From JAENVU01 sp046598395 (GTDB lineage: Bacteria > Actinomycetota > Acidimicrobiia > IMCC26256 > JAENVU01): a DNA stretch of 64,000 nucleotides. The notes under the pieces are model-generated. The model was not told the origin of the DNA. It did no database searches and saw nothing but the letters and a program-made list of their open reading frames with translations. Position numbers and translations under genes: made by a program. This document shows, in pieces, positions 24,746 through 33,213 of this stretch (its first letter is position 1; each line of letters starts with the position of its first letter). The stretch covers positions 1 to 64,000 of the forward strand of contig JBKJIQ010000047.1 in assembly GCA_046598395.1 (NCBI GenBank). Direction: 5' to 3'.

Positions 24746-24763
24746 CCTGACGCTGATGTCGGC
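24746..24763. promoter_or_regulatory. Operator-like dyad upstream of thiolase
   Basis: CCTGACGCTGATGTCGGC. The left arm is identical to the other N6 dyads; the right arm differs at two positions. It overlaps the stop of the LCP gene. Confidence 0.4.
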
Positions 24764-25969
24764 TCAGCAGCTCGACCCGCCGCTTGAGTTTGGCGTACTT
24801 TCCATGCCCGAAGGCACTCGTTCGGCGCCAAAGTCGGGGAGAAGGTCGCGGTGAGGCGTGAAGAGGTCCTCACCCGCGGGACCGACGAGTTCAAACCGGT
24901 TGGGGTCGTTCTGACTTGGTTGAACCGGGGCGGTCAGAAACATCCACGTCGACGGGTCATCGCGCACGAACCGACTGGCCAAGCTCAGGATCTGGTCGCT
25001 CGTGAATCGGCTGTCGACCGTGAGCGACCGCACAATTGAGTCGGCCACGTCCCGCGCCTTCCCTAGATCGGAGCCGACGTCACGCCGGGTCCGGGCGAGG
25101 AGCGCCATCAGGAACTCCTGTTGGCGCGTGATCCGGCCAAGATCTCCTTGGCCCGACTCGTCGGTCCACTTCCCGGCCGAATCCCGCAACTCGAGATGAC
25201 GGCTGCGAACCCAGGCCAGCGCGTTGTTACCGTCGAGGGTCCTACACCCGGGGGCAGCGATATCGAGCCCCGAGTAAAGGTCGCGCACTGGTCCGGGAAC
25301 CATGAGCCGAACGCCGCCGAGCTTGTCGACCACCTTGATGAATGCCGAGAAGTTGACTTGTACATAGTGGTCGACCTCGATCCTGAGGTGCGACCGGAGC
25401 GCATCGATCAACTCTTGCGGACCGTCGTCGAAATACGAGTTGAGCTGCCTCGGAGAACCGCCACCATCGGAGAACACGAGATCGCGCGGTAGCGAGACAA
25501 CCGTGGTCGAGGACGCGGTGAGACGCACCAACATCATGACGTCGGCCCGCTGGGTGCCCTGGTGCGCCGCAGACCCGAATGCCCCTTCTTGGGTCGCGTT
25601 CTCAACGAAGGCCCGGCTGTCGGTGCCAACGACCAGGATCGTCATCGGAAACGGAACCGTCGATTCGTGCAGAGAACCCTTCGGCAGTGCGACGCGCCGG
25701 ATCGCACCCACTCGATCATGGACCTGGCCGCGAGCAAAGAGCACGCCACCCACAGCGAAGACGGTCGTGACCGTGGCCGCGACGAGCGCTCGCCCGACCA
25801 ACCGCCGGCGGGCTGGTTGCACAGCCGTGACGACTCCCAATTCCTCGCCACCAACGGCATCGCCGATGGCGGCATCGAGTGCAGCCCGGGCGCTTGCGCG
25901 TGCGTGCGCGTCGTCATTGGTTCTGGTCCGTTGACGTTTCCATTCGCCGAGCAGCTCGAGTTCATTCAT
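24764..25969 (-). CDS. LytR-CpsA-Psr (LCP) protein with cytoplasmic N-terminal domain
   Basis: 401 residues. About 55 cytoplasmic residues (NELELLGEWKRQRTRTNDD and on) are followed by one transmembrane helix near 58-80. The extracellular LCP domain carries VVGTDSRA, RADVMMLVRL, VVSLPRDLV, NSYFDDGPQELI and ALAWVRSRHLE. LCP enzymes transfer undecaprenyl-linked glycopolymers onto peptidoglycan or arabinogalactan. The gene overlaps the ECF sigma factor by 8 bases. An N-terminal cytoplasmic segment beside a sigma factor resembles a transmembrane anti-sigma factor, so this may both modify the wall and hold the sigma factor. That dual role is inference. Confidence 0.87.
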   Translation of the reverse strand: MNELELLGEWKRQRTRTNDDAHARASARAALDAAIGDAVGGEELGVVTAVQPARRRLVGRALVAATVTTVFAVGGVLFARGQVHDRVGAIRRVALPKGSLHESTVPFPMTILVVGTDSRAFVENATQEGAFGSAAHQGTQRADVMMLVRLTASSTTVVSLPRDLVFSDGGGSPRQLNSYFDDGPQELIDALRSHLRIEVDHYVQVNFSAFIKVVDKLGGVRLMVPGPVRDLYSGLDIAAPGCRTLDGNNALAWVRSRHLELRDSAGKWTDESGQGDLGRITRQQEFLMALLARTRRDVGSDLGKARDVADSIVRSLTVDSRFTSDQILSLASRFVRDDPSTWMFLTAPVQPSQNDPNRFELVGPAGEDLFTPHRDLLPDFGAERVPSGMESTPNSSGGSSC

Positions 25970-26534
25970 GGTTGGTCAGCTCTTCATCCACCTTCACCAC
26001 GTCGGCGAGTGCGGCCTGCAACTTGGTGCGGGCACGCGAGATCCGCGAACGAACGGTGCCGATCGGAGTTCCGAGCGCCCGAGCGATCTGTTCGTAGGAA
26101 AGGTCGGCCCACGCATACAACAGGAGAGCATCGCGATCACGCGCCGAAATCGAGTTCAAGCTGATCGCGAGGCGGGTACCCAGCGCGTCCGCATCCAATC
26201 GGGCATCAAGGTCGAGTTGGAGCGGTGCCGTCGCGTGCAGTCGCCCGTACGCGCGCAATCGGCGCGCTTCGGAGCGTCGATGGCGGCGAACCAGATTGCT
26301 CACAATGCCGTAGAGCCAGGGACGGGCATCGTCGCGATCGAACTCAAATCGATCTCTTACCCGGAACGCTTCGACGAAAGTGTTGGCGCTGACATCGTGG
26401 CCGTCACTGCCGAGGCGACGAACGCAATAACCGTCGATCACCCCGTAGTGACGCTCAAAAATCACGGCGAATCGCTCCGGCGCGTCGAGCGACGCCCGAA
26501 TCAACTCACCGTCATGAAGCATCGCGTCCATCAC
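25962..26534 (-). CDS. ECF-type RNA polymerase sigma factor
   Basis: 190 residues. Region 2 includes FERHYGVIDGYCVRRLG and NTFVEAFRVRDRF; region 4 is a helix-turn-helix with LSYEQIARALGTPIGTVRSR. There is no region 3 and no extra C-terminal domain. It would direct RNA polymerase to a small regulon. The start may be the GTG at 26534 or the ATG one codon later. The downstream LCP gene overlaps it and is the best candidate regulator or target. No zinc-binding HxxxCxxC anti-sigma gene is nearby. Confidence 0.9.
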   Translation of the reverse strand: MMDAMLHDGELIRASLDAPERFAVIFERHYGVIDGYCVRRLGSDGHDVSANTFVEAFRVRDRFEFDRDDARPWLYGIVSNLVRRHRRSEARRLRAYGRLHATAPLQLDLDARLDADALGTRLAISLNSISARDRDALLLYAWADLSYEQIARALGTPIGTVRSRISRARTKLQAALADVVKVDEELTNHE

Positions 26535-26595
26535 CCACTCTTGCCCGCTCGCCCCGCTTCAGTTCACGGCGGGTCCCGAACTGGACACTGGCTGC

Positions 26596-27237
26596 TCAGG
26601 GGTCGTTGCGGACGGGGCGGACGTGGCCGGCCCGTATCTCAGCGGCGAGTTCGGCCGCGGTGTGAACGACGCGATCGATCTCGGTGGCGAACGCACCGGC
26701 CAGCCCCGGACCGTGCGCGTCGCTTGCCCCCACGGCCGGGCGCGGCGATGCGGCCAGTGCAGCCGCGGTCAGGGTGTGTTCCAACACGGTCGTCTGCGTA
26801 CTGGCCGCCTCGATCGCGTGCACCATCTCCCATTGGGGCAGCGCCACGATCTCGGCCGCGTTCGGCGGAACTCGTCCGCCTTTGATCGCACGCTCTCCCG
26901 CAAACCGTCGGAGCGGATGCGGCAACACCAAGGCGGTATCCGATTGGTCGCACTCTTCCACGAGTTCGGTGAGGGTGTAACCCATCCACAGCGGCTTCCG
27001 CAGCGGCCCGAACGCGAGCACATGGCCAACATCGGTGGTGAGCTCCACGCCGGGGATCAGAGGGAATCCGAGCAGACGTGACGCGTCGGCCAGCTCGTCG
27101 TCGGGCCACCGCACGTCGTGTTCGGTGATGCACAGCGCGTCGAGCCCGCGCGACCGTGCCGTGGCGACGAGCTCGTCCAAAGTGGTACGCGAGCAGTTCG
27201 AGCGCGGTGATGTGTGCGCGTGCAGGTCGATGAGCAC
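26596..27237 (-). CDS. PHP-domain metal-dependent phosphoesterase
   Basis: 213 residues of the PHP superfamily. Metal motifs are DLHAHTS at the N-terminus, CITEHD near residue 38 and GASDAH near residue 170, leaving all usual histidine and aspartate ligands. Related proteins cleave 3',5'-linked nucleotides or phosphate monoesters. The GTG at 27237 lies five bases after the NamH-like gene stop, so the two form an operon. The role beside NamH is unknown. Confidence 0.87.
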   Translation of the reverse strand: MLIDLHAHTSPRSNCSRTTLDELVATARSRGLDALCITEHDVRWPDDELADASRLLGFPLIPGVELTTDVGHVLAFGPLRKPLWMGYTLTELVEECDQSDTALVLPHPLRRFAGERAIKGGRVPPNAAEIVALPQWEMVHAIEAASTQTTVLEHTLTAAALAASPRPAVGASDAHGPGLAGAFATEIDRVVHTAAELAAEIRAGHVRPVRNDP

Positions 27238-27242
27238 AAGAG

Positions 27243-28781
27243 TTAGCGTTCGATGCGTTCGGTATAGAGCCGGTGGGCATCGTCGTCGGACGTCAGGCAG
27301 CGCCCGGTGGCCACGTCGAACTGCCAGTGGTGCACCTTGCACTCGAGCACACCGTCGGTCACGCTCCCGAACCGCTCGAGATCGGCGCGGAGATGCGGAC
27401 ACCGCTTCTGAATCAGGTACTCGCCGCACCGGAACACTTCGTCGACGGGCTCCGCGTGCATTGCGTAGTAGCCCTCGCAAAATGCCATGCGCTCGACCGA
27501 GAGACATTTGAAGAACGTGTAGATGTACTCGTTGTACGGGCCCTCGCGATGCGCACGGAATCGGCACGAGAGGAAGAGATCGTTGACCCAATCCTCCACG
27601 TGGCGATCGATCACGGACTCGATCAACGAACGGTCGACATCGAAGCGGTACAGAACCGCCTCACCGGCCCACTCGCGGACCTGGCCCGTGGCGAAATCAA
27701 GCAGGACTCCGGTGTCGCCCACATGGAGCAGCACCCGCCCACCGACCCCGGCGCGGGTGTACGGGGCCAGATCGAGGATCGGTTCGAACCAGGCCCGAAG
27801 TTCGGCCACGATGTCGAACTGGCCTCGCGGCAACGACGCCCGCTCGCGATCGAGCCAGTCCGACCAGTCGGCGCGATAGCGCTCGAGGTGCGCGCGCTTA
27901 TCGGAGAAGATCACACCCGGTGACGTGTCGCCGATGGGGTGATCGATCACGCACGCGGTGTGGTCGATTGTGGCAACCGAACCGGGAACCACCAGTCGCG
28001 CCCAGGTCGATCCGCGTTTTCGGAGTTCGTCGATGAACACCGTCTGGTCCGGGAAAATGTTTGCGGCGTCGTCGTCCAGATCGTTGAGCGACCAGAGATC
28101 GTCGTCGAGAAAACACGGAGGACCCGCGACGGGAAACACGTTGGTGGCACCCACCGCGTCGATGTAGTGGATGGCCCGTTCCGTCTGCGCGGCACGCTTC
28201 TGTATTCCCAGCGCGCGCATTTCATCAGGCGGGAAGTCATAGACCATAGGGAACCAGATCGCACCTGAGAACTGCGTGAAGTGCGCATCGAATGGGCCCA
28301 GCGCATCGAGCGCGCCAAAGTCTCGGGGGCGAGAGTCATTTTGGTTCAGAATGGTCGCGGTGGAATCGCGCAAGATCAGTGCAGAATCTCCTGCGGGTCC
28401 ATCAGCAGGAGCGGTCATCGCGATGATCGCGACCTCCAGCGCGTCGAGCACAACGGGAACAGCGTTGTCGGTCTCAATGAAGTTCCGGAAACCGAGTGTT
28501 CGAAGTTCGTGTTCTAGATGATCCACTTCGAACGCCGGCAACAACACCTGGGCTTCCCTGTCCACGTGCTGGGCGAGCCAACGGGGGTCGAAGTGGTCCC
28601 GGTGAAGATGCGAAATGTAGAGGTAATCAGGATTCGAGAACGGCGAGACGTCCAACGTGTCGTTACGCGGAAACGGAAACCACGAACCGAAGTACGCCGG
28701 GTTGAACCACGGATCACAAAGGACCGTCCCACCCTCGGTCTCGACGAACATACCGACGTGGCCGAGGAATGTGACGCGCAT
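27243..28781 (-). CDS. Metallo-beta-lactamase-fold/Rieske protein, NamH-like
   Basis: 512 residues. The N-terminal metallo-beta-lactamase-like domain has SHLHRDHFDP and CDPWFNPAYFGSWFPFPRND. The C-terminal Rieske centre is C461-x-H463 and C481-x2-H484. Length and order match mycobacterial NamH (Rv3818), the UDP-N-acetylmuramic acid hydroxylase that makes N-glycolylmuramic acid for peptidoglycan. Similarity extends through FSGAIWFPMVYD, AGPPCFLDDDL and FRAH-EGPYNEYIYTFFKCL. The start at 28781 places the MBL motif at the proper distance. Function is inferred by family; other Rieske/MBL oxygenases are possible. Confidence 0.85.
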   Translation of the reverse strand: MRVTFLGHVGMFVETEGGTVLCDPWFNPAYFGSWFPFPRNDTLDVSPFSNPDYLYISHLHRDHFDPRWLAQHVDREAQVLLPAFEVDHLEHELRTLGFRNFIETDNAVPVVLDALEVAIIAMTAPADGPAGDSALILRDSTATILNQNDSRPRDFGALDALGPFDAHFTQFSGAIWFPMVYDFPPDEMRALGIQKRAAQTERAIHYIDAVGATNVFPVAGPPCFLDDDLWSLNDLDDDAANIFPDQTVFIDELRKRGSTWARLVVPGSVATIDHTACVIDHPIGDTSPGVIFSDKRAHLERYRADWSDWLDRERASLPRGQFDIVAELRAWFEPILDLAPYTRAGVGGRVLLHVGDTGVLLDFATGQVREWAGEAVLYRFDVDRSLIESVIDRHVEDWVNDLFLSCRFRAHREGPYNEYIYTFFKCLSVERMAFCEGYYAMHAEPVDEVFRCGEYLIQKRCPHLRADLERFGSVTDGVLECKVHHWQFDVATGRCLTSDDDAHRLYTERIER

Positions 28782-28900
28782 GGGCCCAGCCTGCCAGACC
28801 GTGACCAGACCCTCGGACCGCCTCGCCGCCAAAGACCACACCCCCGATTCCGTTCCGGCGATAGCGTCTCGGACCTCGTACACCACCGAAGAGGTTGGAC

Positions 28901-30436
28901 ATGCCCGAGTGGGGTGATCTCCAGGTCGATCAACTGCGGTTCATGGCGCGTCGCGATGGCGCCGCGGTTGCGTACCGAGACCTTGATGCAGGGACTGCGG
29001 TCACCTTCGCCGAATGGGACCAGCGTTCGAACCAACTGGCTCGCGCCCTCGTAGACGCGGGCATCGCACCCGGAGACCGAGTCTCCATCTACCTGCCGAT
29101 CGAGGAGAGTCTGCGCTGGATTGTTTCCTACGCGGCCGTTCACAAAGCGGGCGCGGTCGTGGTCCCCACGAATACCAGACTCTCCATCCCGGAGGTCACG
29201 ACGATCCTCGGTCACGCAGAAGCCGCCGCGATTATCACCGGGGGATCGCTGCTCGAGACCGCGCTCGCGGTGCGCGCCGCGGTCCCGTCGATCCGGTTCG
29301 TGGTGAGCACAGGCCACGCTCCGGCCGGCGGATTCCCCACCGGCGTCACCGATTTCGAGAGGTTTCTGGCCGGTGACGCCACCGACATCCAGGTGCCACG
29401 CACGCTCGATGATCTCGCCGACATCATGTATACCTCGGGCACGACCGGGTTGCCGAAGGGGGTTGCGGTCCGGCACCGGAACGTGGCCATGATCCCGAAC
29501 CACGAGCCGGCATGGACCGGCGGCGGATGGATTCACGGCGCGCCGATGTTCACCTTCGCGGGGATTGCGTTCATTTACAACCCGATGAAACTGGGTTTGG
29601 CGGGTCTGTATCTGGCGAAGTTCGACGCCTCGCGTTGGTTCGATCTGGTGGCAACCGAACAGCCGACGATGGCGTTCCTCGTCCCGGCAATGGCGGAGTT
29701 GCTCGTTGCGCATCCGCGGTTCGCCGAGCCGGACCTCACCAGTCTCGTCTCCGTCTCCATCGGGAGTGCACCACTTGCACCCCAGACGCTGCTCACGTTG
29801 CAGGCGCGCCTGCCCGGAGCGACCGTGTCCAACTCCTACGGCATGACCGAAGCCGGTCCCGCCTACATCGTGATGCCCAAAGACGAGGTCACCAAACGCA
29901 TCGGTTCCGTGGGGAAGCCGATCGGTCCGATGCAGCTGAAGATCATTCGCCCCGATGGCACCGAATGCGATGCCCGCGAAGTGGGCGAACTCCTCACCAA
30001 GATGGAAGGAGCGCAGCGCGAGTACTACAACGACGCGGCCGCGACCGCGAGCACGTGGACCGAAGATGGATGGCTCCGCAGTGGCGACCTCGCGTACCTC
30101 GACGAGGACGGCTTCCTCTACATCGCGGGTCGCAAGAAAGACATGATCATCCGCGGCGGACACAACGTGTACCCGACCGACGTAGAAGCGGTGCTCCTCG
30201 AACACCCCGACGTGCAGGAAGCGGCCGTCGTCGGTGTCCCGCATCAGGTGCTCGGCGAGGACATCGCGGCCTACGTGGTCCGGCGAGCAGGTACGGACCT
30301 CGATTCCGCTGCGCTACTCGAGTTCTGCGCCGAACGCCTCGCCGACTACAAGCGGCCGCGGGAGTTGCATTTCACCGACGAACTCCCCCGCAACGCCACC
30401 GGCAAGGTCATGAAGCACAAACTCGTCTCGGCGTAG
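28901..30436 (+). CDS. Acyl-CoA synthetase (AMP-forming)
   Basis: 511-residue ANL-family adenylate-forming enzyme that makes acyl-AMP and then acyl-CoA. The phosphate loop is YTSGTTGLPKGVAV, the A5 region is NSYGMTEAGPA, the hinge follows GDLAYLDEDGFLYIAGRKKD, and the C-terminal lysine lies in LPRNATGKVMKHKL. GAGG before the ATG at 28901 selects this start over a TTG six bases upstream. It is divergent from the NamH-like gene. The acid substrate cannot be read from the sequence. Confidence 0.93.
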   Translation: MPEWGDLQVDQLRFMARRDGAAVAYRDLDAGTAVTFAEWDQRSNQLARALVDAGIAPGDRVSIYLPIEESLRWIVSYAAVHKAGAVVVPTNTRLSIPEVTTILGHAEAAAIITGGSLLETALAVRAAVPSIRFVVSTGHAPAGGFPTGVTDFERFLAGDATDIQVPRTLDDLADIMYTSGTTGLPKGVAVRHRNVAMIPNHEPAWTGGGWIHGAPMFTFAGIAFIYNPMKLGLAGLYLAKFDASRWFDLVATEQPTMAFLVPAMAELLVAHPRFAEPDLTSLVSVSIGSAPLAPQTLLTLQARLPGATVSNSYGMTEAGPAYIVMPKDEVTKRIGSVGKPIGPMQLKIIRPDGTECDAREVGELLTKMEGAQREYYNDAAATASTWTEDGWLRSGDLAYLDEDGFLYIAGRKKDMIIRGGHNVYPTDVEAVLLEHPDVQEAAVVGVPHQVLGEDIAAYVVRRAGTDLDSAALLEFCAERLADYKRPRELHFTDELPRNATGKVMKHKLVSA

Positions 30437-30439
30437 CGG

Positions 30440-30655
30440 ATGAAGGTAGCGCTGCGAGTCGTGGCGACCACCCTCGCCGCGCAGTTCGCGCTGCTGCTGG
30501 GTACAGGTCTCTGGCTGATCTGGAACTACCGGCCCACCCGCGCTCGTGATACCGACGGTTCTGCTGCTCCTCATCGCCGTCGCCGTCTGGCGGGCGTGGC
30601 GCCCCGCGATAGGTTCCCTCCCCGAACCTGACGTCGACGTCACCAGGAGTGAACC
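30440..30655 (+). pseudogene. Two-helix membrane protein remnant split by a frameshift
   Basis: An ATG at 30440, four bases after the ligase stop, opens a reading frame with one clear hydrophobic helix (ALLLGTGLWLIWNYRPT). After about 33 codons the hydrophobic reading moves to the +1 frame, where VIPTVLLLLIAVAVWRAWRP reads through to a TGA at 30663. Joined, the two give a plausible small two-helix membrane protein. Either the gene is frameshifted and shortened, or the first frame alone (63 codons ending at 30631) is used. No function can be assigned. Confidence 0.45.
30627..30644. promoter_or_regulatory. Operator-like dyad before dehydratase operon
   Basis: CCTGACGTCGACGTCACC, TGAC-N6-GTCA with one arm imperfect at the outer bases. 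It lies 11 bases before the GTG at 30656, next to the AGGAG ribosome binding site. Confidence 0.5.
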
Positions 30656-31111
30656 GTGGCACTGACCGAGTTGAAGGGCACGAAGGGCGGCACCCAGGTC
30701 GTGCGCATCGAACGGGGGCCGGTGCGCGTATTCGCGCAGGCCCTCATGGACACCGACGCCGTCTACGACCACGACGACGCGCCGGTACCCCCCACGTTCC
30801 CTTTCGTCATGCCGTTCTGGGGTTCCGATGGCGCAGGTGGCGCGGCGGGACTCCCCATCGAGAAGCTCCGCGGTCCCGGCCGGGCGATCCTCCACGGAGA
30901 GCAGGGCTTCGAATACTTCCGGTGGCCGAAAGTCGGCGACGTTCTCGAAGGCACCTCGGAGATCACCGACGTGTACGAGAAGGAAAAGTCCAACGGCGGG
31001 AAGCTCGAGTTCTACGTGCAGGAAACCACCTGGCGCGACCAAGCGACCGGCGACCCCGTCGTGAAGAACATTTTCACGCTCGTCATCAACTGTCGTCCGC
31101 CCAAGCCGTAG
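30656..31111 (+). CDS. FAS1-like/MaoC N-terminal-type dehydratase (HadA-like)
   Basis: 151 residues with the N-terminal MaoC-dehydratase (FAS1-like) hot-dog pattern: IERGPVRVFAQALMDTDAVY, PVPPTFPFVMPFW, then LHGEQGFEYFRWPKVGDVLEG. Such proteins are usually the non-catalytic or substrate-binding half of a two-subunit 3-hydroxyacyl dehydratase. The catalytic hot-dog half is not adjacent here. The GTG has AGGAG seven bases upstream. It is the first gene of a three-gene run ending at 32318. Confidence 0.85.
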   Translation: MALTELKGTKGGTQVVRIERGPVRVFAQALMDTDAVYDHDDAPVPPTFPFVMPFWGSDGAGGAAGLPIEKLRGPGRAILHGEQGFEYFRWPKVGDVLEGTSEITDVYEKEKSNGGKLEFYVQETTWRDQATGDPVVKNIFTLVINCRPPKP

Positions 31112-31122
31112 CCCACACTCGT

Positions 31123-31545
31123 ATGTCCACGATCGACGCACGCCAGAACGAGTCCGACATTCGGAAGCTGCTCGCGGCCTATTGCCATCACTACGACGAC
31201 CGGCGCGCCGGAGACTTCGCCGCACTGTTCGCCGAGGACGCCACCTTCACCGTGTTTGGGACGAGTCGGCACGGGCGCCAGGAGATTCACGACCACATTG
31301 GGACCCAGCGGCCCGGCATGCCGCCCGGCCAGCACGTGACCTACAACTCCGTGATCGAAGTGGCGCCAGATTCGCTCACCGCTTTGGCCTGGACCGACTT
31401 TCTCTACATGAAGCAGACCGACGACGGCTTTTCGATCACCAACGCCGGTCGGTACCACGATCGCCTCGTGCGCGAGTCGGGCCGTTGGCGGTTCCAGGCC
31501 CGCACCATCGTCTTTCTCGGTGACCCGGTTCCGGACGGCGTGTGA
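31123..31545 (+). CDS. SnoaL-like/NTF2-family protein
   Basis: 140-residue cone-shaped NTF2-fold protein. RKLLAAYCHHYDDRRAGDFA starts the first helices and FAEDATFTVFGTSRHGRQEI the strand that follows. Members include polyketide cyclases, steroid isomerases and dehydratases. The tyrosine/aspartate pair in CHHYDD and histidines in the pocket would fit an acid-base lyase, but no reaction can be fixed. The GTG of the next gene overlaps its stop. Confidence 0.83.
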   Translation: MSTIDARQNESDIRKLLAAYCHHYDDRRAGDFAALFAEDATFTVFGTSRHGRQEIHDHIGTQRPGMPPGQHVTYNSVIEVAPDSLTALAWTDFLYMKQTDDGFSITNAGRYHDRLVRESGRWRFQARTIVFLGDPVPDGV

Positions 31546-32318
31546 GTTCGCCCGCGCCAACGGTTCGCACGGGTGATCCTGCACTCCCCTACCGCCGCCG
31601 CATCCGGCTGGTCCGGATCGATGCCGCCACCGTGTGGGGTGGGCTCGAAGACGATTTCCACCACTTCGAAGTCCGACTCACCCACGACGCCACCCACGTC
31701 ACCGACATTGCGATGGACGCGTTCCGGTGGCCATGGGCAACGTGCCCGGACGCGGGCCTGCGCCTCCGCGAACTTGTGGGCTTGGAGCTTTCCGATCGCT
31801 GCACCGCAGTAGCCGCGGCAAGCGACCCGCGCTGGCAGTGCACCCACCAGTTCGACCTCGCGGGACTGTGTGTCTCCCACGCGGCTCGCGGCACCCCCGA
31901 GCGCCAGTACGACATCTCCCTCGACATCGGGACAACCACCAGCCATCCGCGCTTGTGGCGCGACGGTGAACTCATCCAGGACTGGACCCTCGAGGGCGCA
32001 GGCATGGGTCGGGTACTCGTCAACCCGCCCGAGTTCCTCGGCGCGCCGTGGAAGGGAGGGTTCATCAAATGGGCCGACGCGAATATGGCCCCGTTCGACG
32101 CAGAAGCTGCGATCATCCTGCGCCGGGCCTGTGACATCGGGATGGGCCGCGGCATGGATCTCGAAGCAATCGCCACCGCGTCCGAACTCGCCGGGATCAT
32201 GAGCGGCGTCTGTTATTCGATGCAACCCGCCGTCATGCCCGTGGCGTTTCGCAGCCGGGGCACGATCCGAGATTTCGGCATCAACCCCGCCGCCCTCCTC
32301 GCCGGGCGGCCGACCTAA
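31542..32318 (+). CDS. DUF2889 protein
   Basis: 258 residues, recognised as a DUF2889 member by RRRIRLVRID, WGGLEDDFHHFEV, FRWPWATCPDAG, LSDRCTAV and CTHQFDLAGLCVSHAARG. Conserved His and Cys residues suggest a metal site. Function not known, although DUF2889 genes often lie near acyl-CoA metabolism. It begins at a GTG overlapping the upstream stop (GTGA) and closes the operon. A strong palindrome follows. Confidence 0.85.
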   Translation: MSSPAPTVRTGDPALPYRRRIRLVRIDAATVWGGLEDDFHHFEVRLTHDATHVTDIAMDAFRWPWATCPDAGLRLRELVGLELSDRCTAVAAASDPRWQCTHQFDLAGLCVSHAARGTPERQYDISLDIGTTTSHPRLWRDGELIQDWTLEGAGMGRVLVNPPEFLGAPWKGGFIKWADANMAPFDAEAAIILRRACDIGMGRGMDLEAIATASELAGIMSGVCYSMQPAVMPVAFRSRGTIRDFGINPAALLAGRPT

Positions 32319-32325
32319 CCCATCC

Positions 32326-32374
32326 GAACTTGCGCCATTTTCCGACCTGGGCCGTCGGAAAATGGCGCAAGTTC
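32326..32374. terminator. Perfect 21-base-pair palindrome between convergent genes
   Basis: Bases 32326-32346 are the exact reverse complement of 32354-32374, with a 7-base loop. It ends within the stop codon of the convergent SDR gene at 32373. There is no clear T-tract outside the stem, so it is terminator-like for both strands; a mobile repeat is the other option. Confidence 0.6.
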
Positions 32375-33152
32375 AGGACGTGAAGGACCCGTCGGGTTCG
32401 CGACGCCACCCACCGGCGCAACGATTCCCGCCGTCAACGTGCAGCGTGGTCCCGGTGATGAACCCGGAGAGCGCGGGGTTCGCGAGGAAGACCACGGCGG
32501 CGGCAACATCGTCGACGTGGCCCGCGCGCGGCAACGGCGTGCGCACCGGAACCTCACCAATGCCGGGCGTGGGGATCACATCCGGAGCGACACAGTTGAC
32601 CCGAATGCTGCGGGCGCCGAGTTCGAGTGCCAGGGATTCGGAGAGGTTCGCAACCGCGGCCTTCATGGCGCTGTAGACCGCATAGCCGGGTGCGGCGCGG
32701 TGCGCTTCAATCGAGGTGATGTTGATGATCGATCCGCCGACCGCCGGGATGTGCGGCACTGCCGCGCGAACAAAGTTGGTGACGCTCAAGAAGTTCTCGC
32801 GTACGAGTGCATCCTGTCCTTTGTCGTTGACGTCGAGGAAGTCGGAGAAGAAACCGCCGCCGGCATTGTTGACCACCACATCAATGCGTCCGAACCGTTG
32901 CGCCACTAACTCGACCCAGCTGCGGACCTGGTCACCGTCGCGCACGTCCAGAACGCCGGCAAACGCGCGCACATCCTGCGCCTCGATCTCGTCGATACAC
33001 GTCGAGAGATTCACTTCGTCTCGGTCGCACACCGCCACGTCGGCCCCGAACGCGGCCAAGGCCAGCGCGGTTGCCCGCCCGATACCCACGGCCGCTCCGG
33101 TGACCACCGCCACTGTGCCGTTGAGTCGAGTTGCTGCCGGGGTCAGGGTCAC
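32373..33152 (-). CDS. Short-chain dehydrogenase/reductase
   Basis: 259-residue classical SDR. TGAAVGIGRAT is the cofactor loop, NNAGGGFF the central motif, YSAMK the catalytic Tyr/Lys pair and PDVIPTPGIG the loop after the active site. An Asp after the second strand (AVCDRDEVN) suggests NAD(H). The GTG at 33152 is chosen because it leaves about 15 residues before the glycine motif and has TAGCCT eight bases upstream. A GTG at 33173 or an ATG at 33215 would overlap the promoter or start of the divergent SDR. Substrate unknown. Confidence 0.9.
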   Translation of the reverse strand: MTLTPAATRLNGTVAVVTGAAVGIGRATALALAAFGADVAVCDRDEVNLSTCIDEIEAQDVRAFAGVLDVRDGDQVRSWVELVAQRFGRIDVVVNNAGGGFFSDFLDVNDKGQDALVRENFLSVTNFVRAAVPHIPAVGGSIINITSIEAHRAAPGYAVYSAMKAAVANLSESLALELGARSIRVNCVAPDVIPTPGIGEVPVRTPLPRAGHVDDVAAAVVFLANPALSGFITGTTLHVDGGNRCAGGWRREPDGSFTS

Positions 33153-33160
33153 GGTCGCGG

Positions 33161-33166
33161 AGGCTA
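33161..33166 (-). promoter_or_regulatory. -10-like box for SDR gene
   Basis: TAGCCT on the minus strand, eight bases before the GTG at 33152. Confidence 0.35.
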
Positions 33167-33213
33167 TCGCCACCGTAAGCTCGATCGGGTCTGATCGGTA
33201 CCGGAGGGACACC

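Noticed and set aside
28514..30244. 576-codon minus-strand frame opposite the CoA ligase
   Set aside because: Antisense of a clear ANL enzyme. Translation is low-complexity Arg/Gly/His without domains.
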